64,000 bases of DNA from Turicibacter faecis. GTDB lineage: Bacteria > Bacillota_I > Bacilli_A > MOL361 > Turicibacteraceae. Made by a program: the position numbers and the translations under genes. Below the pieces are notes generated by a model. That model saw only the letters and a list, made by a program, of their open reading frames with translations. It was not told where the DNA came from and ran no database searches. This document shows, in pieces, positions 1 to 9,517 of this stretch. Every line of letters starts with the position of its first letter. Position 1 is the stretch's first letter. The stretch is taken from the NCBI RefSeq assembly GCF_037076425.1, contig NZ_AP028127.1, forward strand, positions 1,518,001 to 1,582,000, in the 5' to 3' direction.

Positions 1-1009
1 CACACGCCGCGTCGATATCACTTCCTAATTCACGGCGTACTGTCGCATTAATTCCTCGCTTTTTCAATGTCTTTTCAAATTGTTCAATATGCTCAACTGG
101 TGTCCGGTCAAATCCACGTTCTGGAACATAATTGACCGGAATTAAATTCACATGACAATTCATTCCTCTTAATAAATCGGCTAACTTTTGCGCACACTCC
201 ACCGTATCATTTACATTTTTTATTAACCCATACTCAAAGGTAATTCGACGATTGGTTTCATTAACATAAAATTTAGCCGCTTCCATTAACTTTGCCAACG
301 GATACGCACGGTTAATTGGCATGAGCTGAGAACGCATCTCATCCGTTGGGGCATGAAGCGAAATCGCAAATGAAACCTGCGGATGGTGTTTAGCAAAATC
401 ATAAATTTTAGGAACGATCCCGCTTGTCGAAACGGTAATATGACGCGCCCCAATATTTAATCCTTGCTCCGCGTTTATAATTTCAATAAATCGCGTCAAG
501 TTCTCATAATTTTCAAATGGTTCACCAATTCCCATCACGACGATATGGCTAACACGTCCCTCTGATTGGTCGAGGTACTGTTGAACACGTAAAACTTGGG
601 CAACAATCTCACCCGCTTCTAAATTTCTTTTTAAACCGCTTAACGTTGATGCACAAAACTTACATCCAATGCGACACCCTACTTGCGTAGTCACACACAC
701 TGAATAGCCGTAATGATGGCGCATTAAGACCGTCTCAATCAAGTTTCCATCCGACAACTCAAAAAGAAACTTTGTTGTTCCGTCACTTGCTACCTGCTTT
801 TTACGTTCTGAAAGAGTTGTAAAATCAAATGTCTTACTTAGTAACTCTCTTAAGTCCTTCGGTAAGTTATTCATTTCATCAATGGACTGTACTCTTTTTT
901 TATAGAGCCAATCAAAAATTTGCTTGGCACGAAATTTAGGTTGCTTTTGATTGACTAACCACGTTTGCCAATCCTCAATATCTAAACTAAAAATGGACTT
1001 AAACTCCAT
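1..1009 (-). CDS. rlmN: Dual-specificity 23S rRNA/tRNA adenine-C2 methyltransferase RlmN, 3' end cut by window edge
   Basis: Radical-SAM enzyme that methylates C2 of A2503 in 23S rRNA and of A37 in some tRNAs. The frame opens at an ATG at 1009 ([10 protein letters not shown]) behind a GGTGGTGA ribosome site. The radical-SAM cluster motif CRIGCKFC supplies C112, C116 and C119. The last visible residues, GSDIDAAC, contain the conserved C-terminal cysteine that resolves the methyl intermediate. About 336 residues are visible, so only roughly 10-15 should be missing beyond base 1. It lies downstream of rsmB on the same strand, as in the Bacillus rsmB-rlmN order. No defects seen. Confidence 0.96.
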   Translation of the reverse strand, partial: MEFKSIFSLDIEDWQTWLVNQKQPKFRAKQIFDWLYKKRVQSIDEMNNLPKDLRELLSKTFDFTTLSERKKQVASDGTTKFLFELSDGNLIETVLMRHHYGYSVCVTTQVGCRIGCKFCASTLSGLKRNLEAGEIVAQVLRVQQYLDQSEGRVSHIVVMGIGEPFENYENLTRFIEIINAEQGLNIGARHITVSTSGIVPKIYDFAKHHPQVSFAISLHAPTDEMRSQLMPINRAYPLAKLMEAAKFYVNETNRRITFEYGLIKNVNDTVECAQKLADLLRGMNCHVNLIPVNYVPERGFDRTPVEHIEQFEKTLKKRGINATVRRELGSDIDAAC

Positions 1010-1130
1010 CCAATCACCACCATTTCTACTAAATTCATCATCTATTGTTCACCCTTAAATTAAATGGAACATCCCTTATTTCTTATTATTCACCAAAAAA
1101 TATCATTTAATCGATGATTCTTCTATCCCC

Positions 1131-2462
1131 TTACGCCTTTCTTTTTAAACAGGCGATAAAAAATCCATCGGTTTGATAATCGCCAGGAAACAGTTGAACC
1201 ATTCCATTTTTTGTTTGAGCGGCTAATACTTCAGGTAATCGAGAAACTAAGGTTTGATCGAGTTCAAACTCCGGATGTTTATTTAAAAACCATTCAACAC
1301 GTTTATCATTTTCCTTACGATTAACCGTACACGTACTATAAACCAGCGTTCCCTGCACCTTTACTAAAGGAGCGACCGCTTCTAAAATATTTTCTTGGAT
1401 TTTAACAATCTCATCTAAATCTGAGGGTTTCTTCGTTAATTTAATTTCTGGATGTCTTCTTAAAATTCCAAGTCCTGAACATGGGGCGTCAACCAGAATG
1501 GCATCAAAACTCTCTTTGTCGTAACATTCATTCAACTTTGTTGCATCTTGAAGCGATGTCACAACATTCGTCAATCCTAAGCGTTTGACGTTCTCTTCAA
1601 TCAATTTAAGTTTGTGCTCATATATATCATGGGCATAGACCTTACCAGTTTGCCGCATCATTTCAGCAATATGTGTTGTCTTCCCACCAGGGGCCGAACA
1701 AGTATCTAATACTCTCGCATGGTGTTTAGGTTTTAACGCGCGAGCGACGAGCATCGATGCTTCATCTTGTACATAAAACCATCCTTGCTTAAAGGTTTGA
1801 GTCTTAAGCGGATTCCCTTTTAAAACGATGAGAGCGTCCTCACTTAAATATCCCTCTTTGCATTCCACGCCTTCAGCTTGTAACCTTTGCTTCAACTCCT
1901 CGCGTGTTCCACGAACAGCATTGACACGAATCGCCATTTTCACCCGCTCATTATTAGCGCGGGCCATCTGTTGTGTTTTTTCTTGACCGAATTGTTTACT
2001 CCAAAGTTTAATGAGCCAAAGGGGATGTGACGTTTCAATGGCTAGTCTCTGTGTTTCGTCCTCTATCGTATCAAGGCTCGCCAAAGGAGAGCGCGTCATT
2101 TCACGTAAGATTGCGTTCACTAATTTTCCATGAAACTGTCCACCACGTTTCTTCGCAATAGCTACCGCCTCAGAAACCGCCGCATGCTCTGGGACTCCGT
2201 CTAAAAATAACATTTGATAAAGCGTCATTTGAATTAAAATACGCACCCATGCTTTCACTTTCCCTTTAAAAAAAGGAGCTGCATAAAAATTCAATAACTG
2301 TTCATTTTGCAATGTCCCATAAACTAATTCTGCCATAAAATTTTTATCTTGCACCGTTAAGTCATTTTTTTCAATTTTATCATTTAGGGCATGATTACTA
2401 TAGGCCTGGTTAACTAAAATATCCGTTAACGTCTGTAAGGCTAGCTCACGAGCATTTGCCAT
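1131..2462 (-). CDS. rsmB: 16S rRNA m5C967 methyltransferase RsmB
   Basis: SAM-dependent cytosine-C5 methyltransferase acting on C967 of 16S rRNA. The 443 residues match the usual length. Residues 1-130 form a NusB-like RNA-binding domain. The Rossmann domain shows the SAM loop DTCSAPGGKTTH (about 253-264), the DAPCSG motif with C328 and the YSTCTVNRKEN motif with nucleophile-type C378, the two cysteines expected in this family. The start MANARELALQTL follows an AGGAGAACGGAGTGGT-like ribosome site. rlmN follows by about 120 bases. In Bacillus the upstream neighbour is fmt; here about 7 kb of unrelated genes separates them. Confidence 0.96.
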   Translation of the reverse strand: MANARELALQTLTDILVNQAYSNHALNDKIEKNDLTVQDKNFMAELVYGTLQNEQLLNFYAAPFFKGKVKAWVRILIQMTLYQMLFLDGVPEHAAVSEAVAIAKKRGGQFHGKLVNAILREMTRSPLASLDTIEDETQRLAIETSHPLWLIKLWSKQFGQEKTQQMARANNERVKMAIRVNAVRGTREELKQRLQAEGVECKEGYLSEDALIVLKGNPLKTQTFKQGWFYVQDEASMLVARALKPKHHARVLDTCSAPGGKTTHIAEMMRQTGKVYAHDIYEHKLKLIEENVKRLGLTNVVTSLQDATKLNECYDKESFDAILVDAPCSGLGILRRHPEIKLTKKPSDLDEIVKIQENILEAVAPLVKVQGTLVYSTCTVNRKENDKRVEWFLNKHPEFELDQTLVSRLPEVLAAQTKNGMVQLFPGDYQTDGFFIACLKRKA

Positions 2463-2607
2463 AATACCACTCCGTTCTCCTGCATTCTTGATGTTTATAG
2501 AATGATGTCATTTTATATTATAGCATAATCTACCTACTTTCATCTGTCATTTCACACAATTCTTGCCTAAATTCCCCGCGATTTTAACAATTGATTAATA
2601 AAAAAAA

Positions 2608-2640
2608 GAGGATTCATCCTTTACACATCGATGAACCCTC
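2608..2640 (-). terminator. Rho-independent terminator of the first yitT gene
   Basis: On the minus strand an imperfect stem GAGGGTTCATC / GATGAATCCTC is followed by eight T, just past the yitT stop at 2648. Confidence 0.8.
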
Positions 2641-2647
2641 TTCACTT

Positions 2648-3526
2648 TTATGCCTTATCAACAATCTTACGATCGAAATTCCCCTGAATTTGCGTGCTTT
2701 GTAAAACATTCGTAAACGCGCGTGGATCAACTTCAGATAACAACCTTAAAGCAATATATAATTCATAACTTGAAACGACCATCATTAATAAACTACGATT
2801 TTGATGGGTATAAGCTCCCTCTGCATTAATAATCGTAATCCCACGTCCTAGACGATTTTGCAAGGTTGTAATCACCTCGTCTTGTTTATTGGTCACGATG
2901 AAGACAGTATAACTTTGATGAGGGGTATGAATACGGTCAACAATTTGCATTTGCACAAACATTAATAAAATCGTGTAAAGAGCAATCTCCCATCCGTCAA
3001 GAAATCCTGCAATGGTAATAATCACGCAATTTACGGAAAATGAATACTGACCAAAAGAACCATGTGTTCTCATCGATAAAATTTGAGAAACAATATCAAG
3101 CCCTCCTGTCGATCCTCCGTATTTTAAAATGGTTCCACTACCAACAGCATAAATCATTCCCCCGACAACAATATTTAATAAAATATCATCAGAAAAAGAA
3201 ATCTCAGGAATCACATTTAAACTGATTGTCATGAGAGTAACGGTATAAAGCGTATGATAGGTGAATCTTTTACCTATAAACTTATATGAAATAAGTAATA
3301 ATGGAATGTTAATCGACCAAATCAATAGCCCTAAATTAATTTTAATTCCCCAGGTACTATACAGTAATCGGCTAATAATCTGTGAAATCCCCGTTACACC
3401 ACCTACGTATAATCCCGATGGGTTAATAAACCAGTTAATTCCGATTGCAAACAGGATAATCCCCACTGTAATCATCCCTAAACTTCTACATTCTCTTTTA
3501 AAACGTTCTTCCTGTGCAAAGCTCAT
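2648..3526 (-). CDS. YitT family membrane protein, copy 1
   Basis: Polytopic membrane protein of the YitT family (DUF161 membrane part plus C-terminal DUF2179 domain); the transported substrate is unknown. The 292 residues start with a short charged segment, then about five hydrophobic helices (around 15-185, with glycine-rich stretches such as GGVTGI and GGSTGGLD). A soluble C-terminal domain from about 205 ends in DPRAFTNVLQS. The start MSFAQEERFK has an AGTTTAAGGATG context. A close paralogue lies at 3936-4808, with a Cse60-like gene between, so the pair probably arose by local duplication. Confidence 0.88.
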   Translation of the reverse strand: MSFAQEERFKRECRSLGMITVGIILFAIGINWFINPSGLYVGGVTGISQIISRLLYSTWGIKINLGLLIWSINIPLLLISYKFIGKRFTYHTLYTVTLMTISLNVIPEISFSDDILLNIVVGGMIYAVGSGTILKYGGSTGGLDIVSQILSMRTHGSFGQYSFSVNCVIITIAGFLDGWEIALYTILLMFVQMQIVDRIHTPHQSYTVFIVTNKQDEVITTLQNRLGRGITIINAEGAYTHQNRSLLMMVVSSYELYIALRLLSEVDPRAFTNVLQSTQIQGNFDRKIVDKA

Positions 3527-3692
3527 CCTTAAACTCCTCCACTTCCGCTCCTTTTGGATAGTCGTTTTTGTATGGATTTCAATCTAATTCTTGAGAAATT
3601 ATAACATGTTTTAGGCAGATTAGAAACGGGGAAAAGCAAATATTTTACTATAATTTTTACTTTTATTTTTAGCCCACCATTTAATAAAAAAA

Positions 3693-3710
3693 GGCGTCCA
3701 AAAGGACACC
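3693..3710 (-). terminator. Terminator downstream of cse60-like gene
   Basis: Minus strand: GGTGTCC, TTTT loop, GGACGCC, then seven T, a few bases after the stop codon at 3715. Confidence 0.85.
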
Positions 3711-3714
3711 TCAT

Positions 3715-3894
3715 TTAACGATAAATAACCATCGCCGAATAACTATAAACTTGCGATTCCTCATCTTTAAAATGAGAAATCGCATATTTAATATCAATAA
3801 AAGACTCTTCAGGTAATGTCATTAAAAATCCATTCACCTTTTCCTCTAAATCTAATTCGTGCTCTTCATCAAAACATTTAACCGAAATAGCCAT
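3715..3894 (-). CDS. Cse60-like small sporulation protein
   Basis: A 59-residue frame starting MAISVKCFDEEHELDLEEKV and ending SYSAMVIYR, behind a GGAGGGGGAGCTTA ribosome site. Length, the early FDEEHE..LE block and the C-terminal S-A-M-V/I-I-Y-R block match my recollection of Cse60, a small mother-cell sigma-E-dependent protein of Bacillus (family knowledge, not searched). Its molecular role is unknown. It is flanked on both sides by yitT genes on the same strand and has its own terminator. A clear sigma-E promoter was not recognised immediately upstream, so it may be read from the second yitT. Confidence 0.72.
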   Translation of the reverse strand: MAISVKCFDEEHELDLEEKVNGFLMTLPEESFIDIKYAISHFKDEESQVYSYSAMVIYR

Positions 3895-3935
3895 TAAGCT
3901 CCCCCTCCAAACTGAATAAGCTGACGATCCGTTAA

Positions 3936-4808
3936 TTATTTAATTTCCTTCTTCACAAAATGCCCTTGAATCATCTCACTACGAACCACATTGGTAAAGG
4001 CTCGCTCATCGACCATTTTGATTAACTCCAATGCTTCATATAATTCATAGCTTGATAAAACCATCATTAAAACACTTTTATCATTTTTCGTATACGCACC
4101 TCGGCCTTCAAGAACAGTAATTCCCCGGTAAAGATGCTGATGAATCGTTTGAATCATCTCGTCCTCTTTCGTTGTGACAATGTACAACGTTAAATTTTGA
4201 TGCACCGTATGAATACGGTCTACCACAACAGAAGTAATATAAATAGAAATAATCGTGTATAAGGCTGTTTCCCATCCCTGGATTAATCCAGCTAATAAAA
4301 TAATAACCGCATTAATCATAAATGAATACTTTCCAAAAGAACCGTCACACTTCATTGAAATATATTGAGACACAATATCAACGCCACCCGTTGAAGCCCC
4401 AATTTTTAAAATCAAGCCAATTCCAACCCCGATTAAAACTCCACCGAATACAGCATTCAATAAAATATCATCGGAAAAACGTCCCATCGGTATAACCTCT
4501 AAAATAACGGACTGAAGGAAGACAGCTACAATACTTAAAAAAGCAAACCGTTTCCCAATTGAATGCCACGCTAAATAAAGTAACGGAATATTTATAATAA
4601 AAATAAGCATCCCGAGACTCAAACTCACACCAACTGTTGAAGAAACGAAAGCAATAATTAATTGGGCGATCCCAGTTACCCCACCTGTATATAAATTAGC
4701 AGGTGTAATAAACATATTCATCGCCAATCCATAAAGAAAGATTCCTAAAAACATCATAACGACATTTTTAGCTTTGATGGCAACCGTTTCATTTTTTAAT
4801 AGATTCAT
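3936..4808 (-). CDS. YitT family membrane protein, copy 2
   Basis: 290-residue paralogue of the protein at 2648-3526. It has the same plan: charged N-terminus, about five hydrophobic helices, conserved GGVTGIAQLI and GASTGGVDIVSQYIS segments, and a DUF2179 C-terminal domain with RGITVLEGRGAYT and DERAFTNVV. Start MNLLKNETVA follows GGAGGGATTTAAAGGATG. cvfB ends about 40 bases upstream and the cse60-like gene starts 41 bases downstream, so these may be co-transcribed. Substrate unknown; the family is widespread and often multicopy in Bacillota. Confidence 0.88.
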   Translation of the reverse strand: MNLLKNETVAIKAKNVVMMFLGIFLYGLAMNMFITPANLYTGGVTGIAQLIIAFVSSTVGVSLSLGMLIFIINIPLLYLAWHSIGKRFAFLSIVAVFLQSVILEVIPMGRFSDDILLNAVFGGVLIGVGIGLILKIGASTGGVDIVSQYISMKCDGSFGKYSFMINAVIILLAGLIQGWETALYTIISIYITSVVVDRIHTVHQNLTLYIVTTKEDEMIQTIHQHLYRGITVLEGRGAYTKNDKSVLMMVLSSYELYEALELIKMVDERAFTNVVRSEMIQGHFVKKEIK

Positions 4809-4846
4809 CCTTTAAATCCCTCCTAACCTTTTAACAGTCACTCAAC

Positions 4847-5710
4847 TTAAATGTCCTCATTTTCTTCTTTTAGATATGTCCATCCATCCTCTTGATACAC
4901 TTTACCTTCTTTCATTAAATGCCCAAGTGCTCGTTTAAACGATGCCTTACTCATTTTAAAAACGCGTCGGATATCATCTGGTTCCGATTTATCACAAAAC
5001 GGCATGGCACCTCGGCGTCCCATTAAATAATCAAAAATAACCTCGGCATCTTCGCCAATAGCGAATTCTTTTTGTGGAATGAGTGACATATTAAATTCGC
5101 CATTTTCCTTGACACGAACAACGCGCCCTTCCACTACTTCTCCAAGGCGTGGCTCTTCACGACGCTCACTTTCATGAATGAACCCCATATATCCTTCCTC
5201 AGTAATGACATTCGTTCCAATTTTCCCTGTACGAATAACACGTGCCTTCACTTTTTTTCCATGCAATGATTGAGGGGCTTCTTCCTTAACTCCTCCAAAT
5301 TCTTGCGGACGTGCTAAAATAGCAAACAGATAATTCGATTGAGATTCTTTTAAATAGCAATACACATAATCTCCGATCTGTGGCCATAACGATTCAAAAA
5401 TAGGTAAATCAGACGGCGCAATTAAAATATTTTTATTAATTCCGATATCGACAAATACCCCTAAATCTTTGCGAACATCTACCACTTCAGCCCAACCGAA
5501 TTCTTCTGTCGTAATTGTTGGTTCGTGCATGGTTGCTGTCAAACGCTTTTTCGCATCATAGTAAAGAAAAACCTCCACATTTTCCCCAACCTCAAGTGGG
5601 CGTGTCACCTCTGCTTGATGTAAGAAATATTCCTCACCATCTAAAACTAATGTATAACCAAGGGGCGTCTGACGCTCCACTTTCATTTCATGAAATTTTC
5701 CTGCTAACAT
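4847..5710 (-). CDS. cvfB: CvfB family S1-domain RNA-binding protein
   Basis: 287-residue protein with tandem S1-type OB folds. The region 69-135 contains GWAEVVDVRKDLGVFVDIG, and a second S1-like repeat follows at about 150-215 (KVKARVIRTGKIG and GRVVRVKENGEFN). The C-terminus (about 218-275) is a winged-helix-like module with DIRRVFKMSKASFKRALG. This is the CvfB architecture (YitL in Bacillus), an RNA-binding regulator described as conserved virulence factor B in Staphylococcus. The start MLAGKFHEMK has an AAAGGAAAGTAAG ribosome site. It reads toward yitT copy 2, 38 bases away. Confidence 0.88.
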   Translation of the reverse strand: MLAGKFHEMKVERQTPLGYTLVLDGEEYFLHQAEVTRPLEVGENVEVFLYYDAKKRLTATMHEPTITTEEFGWAEVVDVRKDLGVFVDIGINKNILIAPSDLPIFESLWPQIGDYVYCYLKESQSNYLFAILARPQEFGGVKEEAPQSLHGKKVKARVIRTGKIGTNVITEEGYMGFIHESERREEPRLGEVVEGRVVRVKENGEFNMSLIPQKEFAIGEDAEVIFDYLMGRRGAMPFCDKSEPDDIRRVFKMSKASFKRALGHLMKEGKVYQEDGWTYLKEENEDI

Positions 5711-5906
5711 CTAATCACTTACTTTCCTTTTAAAGTCAATATATTATAACATGCACCAATTTTTGTGAAAAGTGGGTTTTTACTTTTCTTCCTAATTATT
5801 CGGCGTTTTCATGGATCCTCTAAAAGATAGTATCACCGATTCCAGTTAAAACCATGCCCGTTATTAATAGAAAACAAAAAAATGACGCGTATGACTCACC
5901 TGTTGA

Positions 5907-6791
5907 CTAACCTAGCGCCTTGAAAAGGTAGACAACACCACTTAAAAAAAGCAAATGAACGGGGTAAAACCAATAGAAAAAATATCGATGAAATCGAGGG
6001 GACCCCTTCTCTCCCGTATACAACGAAATGGGCCATAACGCCAGCAAAGAAAAAAGCTGAGCAATGTACTGCAAGTATAGACTCGCCTGCAAGACAAATA
6101 CACATCCGCTTGTTAAGGTTAAACCGTAATAAACCTCGATAAAACTAGCATCAAAAGGAAAAGAAAATAAGTGCGGTCCATAAAGTAAAACATTCAAAAA
6201 AATAATCATCCCATTCATTTTTTTACGGTCATAAAAGAAAAGGTACATTAAAAAAATCATAAAGACGCCATATGAATCATAATCAGCCCTTAAATAAAAC
6301 GCCACCAACCCAAAGCATAAGACAAGTCCCCCTCCTAAAAGTTGCGATTTTTGACACTTCGTTAATCGATCGTATCCCCAAATGGTCATCAAACCAAGAC
6401 AAAGCGTAAAAAACACATTTTGATGACCCCAATTCAATAACGAAGAAGAGGTTGCTAAATCAAAAAAGGGTTCCGAAATAAAAGCGAAAACACCAAGTCT
6501 TAAGACATATTTTTTTCGGCTATGCGTGTGGTAAAAACCATTTACAATTAAAAATGCAAAAATAGGAAATGACAATCGGCCGATTAATCGCATCCCTGTC
6601 ATGATTCCCTCCAATAAAACAATGACCCCCGGTTGCGTCGTACACGACTGAAGATAGGGAACGATAATCGCACCCACATGATCAATAAACATGGTGATGA
6701 TAGCGATCATCTTTAGTTCAAAGACCGTTAATCCCCTGTTCAGTGATGAACTATCCTCCAAAGACGTGTCTGATTGTTTTAAACTATCCAT
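5907..6791 (-). CDS. TraX family membrane protein
   Basis: 294-residue polytopic protein. The opening LTVFELKMIAIITMFIDHVGA, followed by a GRLSFPIFAFLIVNGFYHT motif and about eight hydrophobic helices, is the signature of the TraX family. E. coli TraX N-acetylates F pilin; chromosomal homologues in Bacillota have no established substrate and no pilus genes are visible here. Start MDSLKQSDTS follows AGAAAGGGTGGGCCTAA. It ends FYPVHLLFLSGVVYLFKALG, close to the family's usual C-terminus. The 265 bases upstream (6792-7057) show no gene. Confidence 0.85.
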   Translation of the reverse strand: MDSLKQSDTSLEDSSSLNRGLTVFELKMIAIITMFIDHVGAIIVPYLQSCTTQPGVIVLLEGIMTGMRLIGRLSFPIFAFLIVNGFYHTHSRKKYVLRLGVFAFISEPFFDLATSSSLLNWGHQNVFFTLCLGLMTIWGYDRLTKCQKSQLLGGGLVLCFGLVAFYLRADYDSYGVFMIFLMYLFFYDRKKMNGMIIFLNVLLYGPHLFSFPFDASFIEVYYGLTLTSGCVFVLQASLYLQYIAQLFSLLALWPISLYTGEKGSPRFHRYFFYWFYPVHLLFLSGVVYLFKALG

Positions 6792-7057
6792 TTAGGCCCA
6801 CCCTTTCTATTTTTTTCTTAAATTATACCACAGCCTTTCTAACATCTATACCTAAATATCCCTGTCTTTCCCCTTCCTAGCAAACTTAGGCTATCTTATA
6901 AAACGTAAATGCACGATTAAGGCCTCCCGCTAAAGGTTATTTTTTATATAACATTTTTGCTTGGCATCGGATGATGGGAGCCAACCTACTAAATGAGGAA
7001 GACGTATTTGCCACCGCGTTTTCTTTCAATGCCTTCATCTTTATCTGAACCAAAAAA

Positions 7058-7081
7058 GGGAATTCGCCTCTGCGAACTCCC
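7058..7081 (-). terminator. Terminator of fprA
   Basis: Minus strand stem GGGAGTTCGC / GCGAATTCCC followed by six T, seven bases past the stop at 7089. Confidence 0.8.
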
Positions 7082-7088
7082 TTTTTGA

Positions 7089-8327
7089 TTAATCTAAATC
7101 ACACACTAAACGTCCCTCAAGCAGGCTACGTCCAATTGATTTTCCAAGTGCAACTGCATCTACTAATTTTTCCTCATCCGGTTTAAAACATAATTTCACC
7201 GGTTCAAGCATCTTTAACTTTAATTGGGTTAGACGCGTGTGAACATTGTCGACAGCTTCTCCACTCCAACCATACGATCCAAAGGCAGCACCAAATTTTC
7301 CACCGTGAGTCACAGGATTCATTCCTGTTAAAACATCCCAAACAATAGGTACAGCATCTTTATTAACCGTTGTCGCCCCAATCGCAATCGCATCTGCTGC
7401 GTAAAGGTCATTAAATAATTGATCCTTAACTTCTGGGAAAGATTTTATATCTAAGTCATATAGGCGAACCGAAACCTGAGGATTAACCATTAAAATTCCC
7501 TCTTTAACCGCTTGTGCCATCGCCTTCGTATAACCATAGGCCGACGTAAATGGAATAACTGCTAACTTATCTGTAGAATAATCTTCTGTTGACCATTTTT
7601 TATAGATTCCTATAATTTCTTCAATACGCGTATCAAGAACAGGTCCATGTCCTGGACAAATCATTTTAATACTTAAACGCGATAAAGATGCAATCGCTTT
7701 CAGAACATATGTTTTAAACGGTGCAAAAATCGGATTATAGTAATTTAATAAAGCATCCATATAATCTTCATTTTTTGTTTCTGGAAGCTTTGACATCAAT
7801 ACATCATCAAAGGCATAATGGCTTCCAAACGAATCGCATGTAAATAAGATTTCATCCTCTACAAGATAACTGTAAATAGTATCTGGCCAATGTAAGTTTG
7901 GCGCGGAAATAAATTGAAGTGTACGCCCCCCTAAATCTAACGTATCATTCATTTTTACAGCCTGAGATTTAAAATCTATATTGACAATATTGCGTAAGTA
8001 ACGAATCGCTACAGCTGAGGCAATGACTGTAATATTCGGATTAAGCTTAATTAGCTTTTCAATTGATCCGGCATGATCAGGTTCCGTGTGATGAACAATA
8101 ATATAATCAATGTCCTCAATCGATACTAATTTTTCAATTTTTTGAAGGTAATCCTCAAAATAAGGCGCTTTCACCGTATCAAATAAAGCAACCTTCTCTT
8201 CACCTCTAACAAAGTATGAATTATAAGACGTTCCATACTTTGTTTCCATTACAACGTCAAATACTTCAAGCTCATGGTCTTGTACTCCTAACCAGTAAAC
8301 ATTTTCAGTTAGCTTCAAACTCTCCAT
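7089..8327 (-). CDS. Flavodiiron protein (A-type flavoprotein, FprA/FdpA family)
   Basis: 412-residue cytoplasmic flavodiiron protein that reduces O2 to water and/or NO to N2O, protecting anaerobes. Residues 1-250 form a metallo-beta-lactamase-like domain with the diiron ligands H80-x-E82-x-D84-H85 (HHTEPDHAG), a further histidine in NLHWPDT (about 147), an aspartate in TCDSFGSHYAFDD (about 166) and a histidine in CPGHGPV (about 227). Residues 256-405 form a flavodoxin domain (FTSAYGYTKAMAQAV for FMN phosphate). No fused rubredoxin or NADH-reductase domain is present, so an external electron donor is required. Ferredoxin or rubredoxin is possible, but no partner is adjacent. Confidence 0.93.
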   Translation of the reverse strand: MESLKLTENVYWLGVQDHELEVFDVVMETKYGTSYNSYFVRGEEKVALFDTVKAPYFEDYLQKIEKLVSIEDIDYIIVHHTEPDHAGSIEKLIKLNPNITVIASAVAIRYLRNIVNIDFKSQAVKMNDTLDLGGRTLQFISAPNLHWPDTIYSYLVEDEILFTCDSFGSHYAFDDVLMSKLPETKNEDYMDALLNYYNPIFAPFKTYVLKAIASLSRLSIKMICPGHGPVLDTRIEEIIGIYKKWSTEDYSTDKLAVIPFTSAYGYTKAMAQAVKEGILMVNPQVSVRLYDLDIKSFPEVKDQLFNDLYAADAIAIGATTVNKDAVPIVWDVLTGMNPVTHGGKFGAAFGSYGWSGEAVDNVHTRLTQLKLKMLEPVKLCFKPDEEKLVDAVALGKSIGRSLLEGRLVCDLD

Positions 8328-8455
8328 TTAACTGACATCTCCTTTATAAAACCTGTCATCATTGATATAGACTTTTACGTTTCTAATTTTAACATACTAT
8401 CCTTTTGTTGCCTACTTATATACCCCTTTTATTTTAAACGTTATTATCTTTTAAC

Positions 8456-8836
8456 TTAGCTTTCATACAACTCAAGCGGTAATCCATCAGGATCATTGAA
8501 AAACACGTATCGCTTTTGTGTGTACTCGTCAACTCTAATCTCTTGTGTTTGAACCCCTGACTCATTCAAATAAGAGACAACCTGTTCAATATCTTCTACA
8601 CGAAAGCACAGATGTCTTAACCCACAAGCCTCTGGATAAGAGGGACGCTCGGGGCTATTTGGAAACGAAAACAACTCTATTTCACTCGTTCCTACCTTTA
8701 AGTCTAATTTATACGATTGACGTTCCGCCCTGTAATTTTCCCGAATGACCTCCAGTCCTAAAATATTGACATAAAAATGCTTAGAACGCTCATAATCTGA
8801 GGCAATAATTGCAACATGATGAATCTGATTAAACAT
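8456..8836 (-). CDS. VOC family (glyoxalase I-like) protein
   Basis: 126-residue vicinal-oxygen-chelate protein with two beta-alpha-beta-beta-beta halves. Candidate metal ligands are H7 or H8 (IHHVAI), E54 (IELFSF), H75 (LRHLCFRV) and E122 (LPLELYE), the H/E/H/E pattern of glyoxalase I and relatives such as YaeR/GloA2. Substrate not determinable from sequence. The start MFNQIHHVAI follows AAAGGAGGGGGTTAACG. It stands between fprA and the cyclophilin gene on the same strand. Confidence 0.85.
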   Translation of the reverse strand: MFNQIHHVAIIASDYERSKHFYVNILGLEVIRENYRAERQSYKLDLKVGTSEIELFSFPNSPERPSYPEACGLRHLCFRVEDIEQVVSYLNESGVQTQEIRVDEYTQKRYVFFNDPDGLPLELYES

Positions 8837-8902
8837 CGTTAACCCCCTCCTTTTTCTCCCCTATTGTACTAGGAATACGCGACAAAATCAAATCACAAAA
8901 AA

Positions 8903-8927
8903 GGAGTTAAGCCGACAACTTAACTCC
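8903..8927 (-). terminator. Terminator of cyclophilin gene
   Basis: Perfect nine-base stem GGAGTTAAG / CTTAACTCC with a seven-base loop followed by T6 on the minus strand. Confidence 0.87.
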
Positions 8928-8938
8928 ACTTGTAATCT

Positions 8939-9496
8939 TTATAATTTGTTTGGTTCTTCGTAGTCAATTCCCTTTGTGTCAACCGTTACTGTTTTCATCA
9001 TTTGACCAATCACCGGTTGGTCTAAATGGTTACATTCCACACTTGCAATTTGATCAACCACATCAATTCCTTCAATGACTTTTCCAAAAGCGGCATAGCT
9101 TCCATCTAAATGTGGTGAATCTTTATGCATGATAAAGAATTGTGATCCGGCAGAGTTAGGTACATTCGTACGAGCCATTGAAATCACTCCGCGCTCATGT
9201 TTCACAGGGTTATTAAATCCATTTGAATTAAATTCCCCATAAATACTATATCCAGGTCCACCAATTCCTAATCCTTGAGGATCTCCTCCTTGAATCATAA
9301 ATCCTCGAATCACGCGATGAAAAATAACCCCATTATAAAATCCTTTATTCGCTAATAAGATAAAGTTACGTACGGATTGCGGCGCAACCTCTGGGTATAA
9401 TTCGATTTTAATTTGACTTCCATTTTCCATTTCAATTGTTGCAATTGGATTTGTATCCTTTGAATATTCTGTTTGTCCATTGTATTGTTTTGCCAT
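8939..9496 (-). CDS. Cyclophilin-type peptidyl-prolyl cis-trans isomerase
   Basis: 185-residue cyclophilin that catalyses proline isomerisation during folding. Visible signature residues are FHRVIRGFMIQGGDP, the arginine-bearing active-site block, then GVISMARTNVPNSAGSQFFI and HLDGSYAAFGKV. No signal peptide, so cytoplasmic. I set the start at the ATG at 9496 (MAKQYNGQTE), because AGAGGAGGC sits about seven bases upstream; an in-frame GTG at 9517 would overlap that ribosome site. It begins 22 bases after the fmt stop and ends in its own terminator, so it is probably the last gene of an fmt transcript. Confidence 0.93.
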   Translation of the reverse strand: MAKQYNGQTEYSKDTNPIATIEMENGSQIKIELYPEVAPQSVRNFILLANKGFYNGVIFHRVIRGFMIQGGDPQGLGIGGPGYSIYGEFNSNGFNNPVKHERGVISMARTNVPNSAGSQFFIMHKDSPHLDGSYAAFGKVIEGIDVVDQIASVECNHLDQPVIGQMMKTVTVDTKGIDYEEPNKL

Positions 9497-9517
9497 AACA
9501 AAAGCCTCCTCTAGCAC

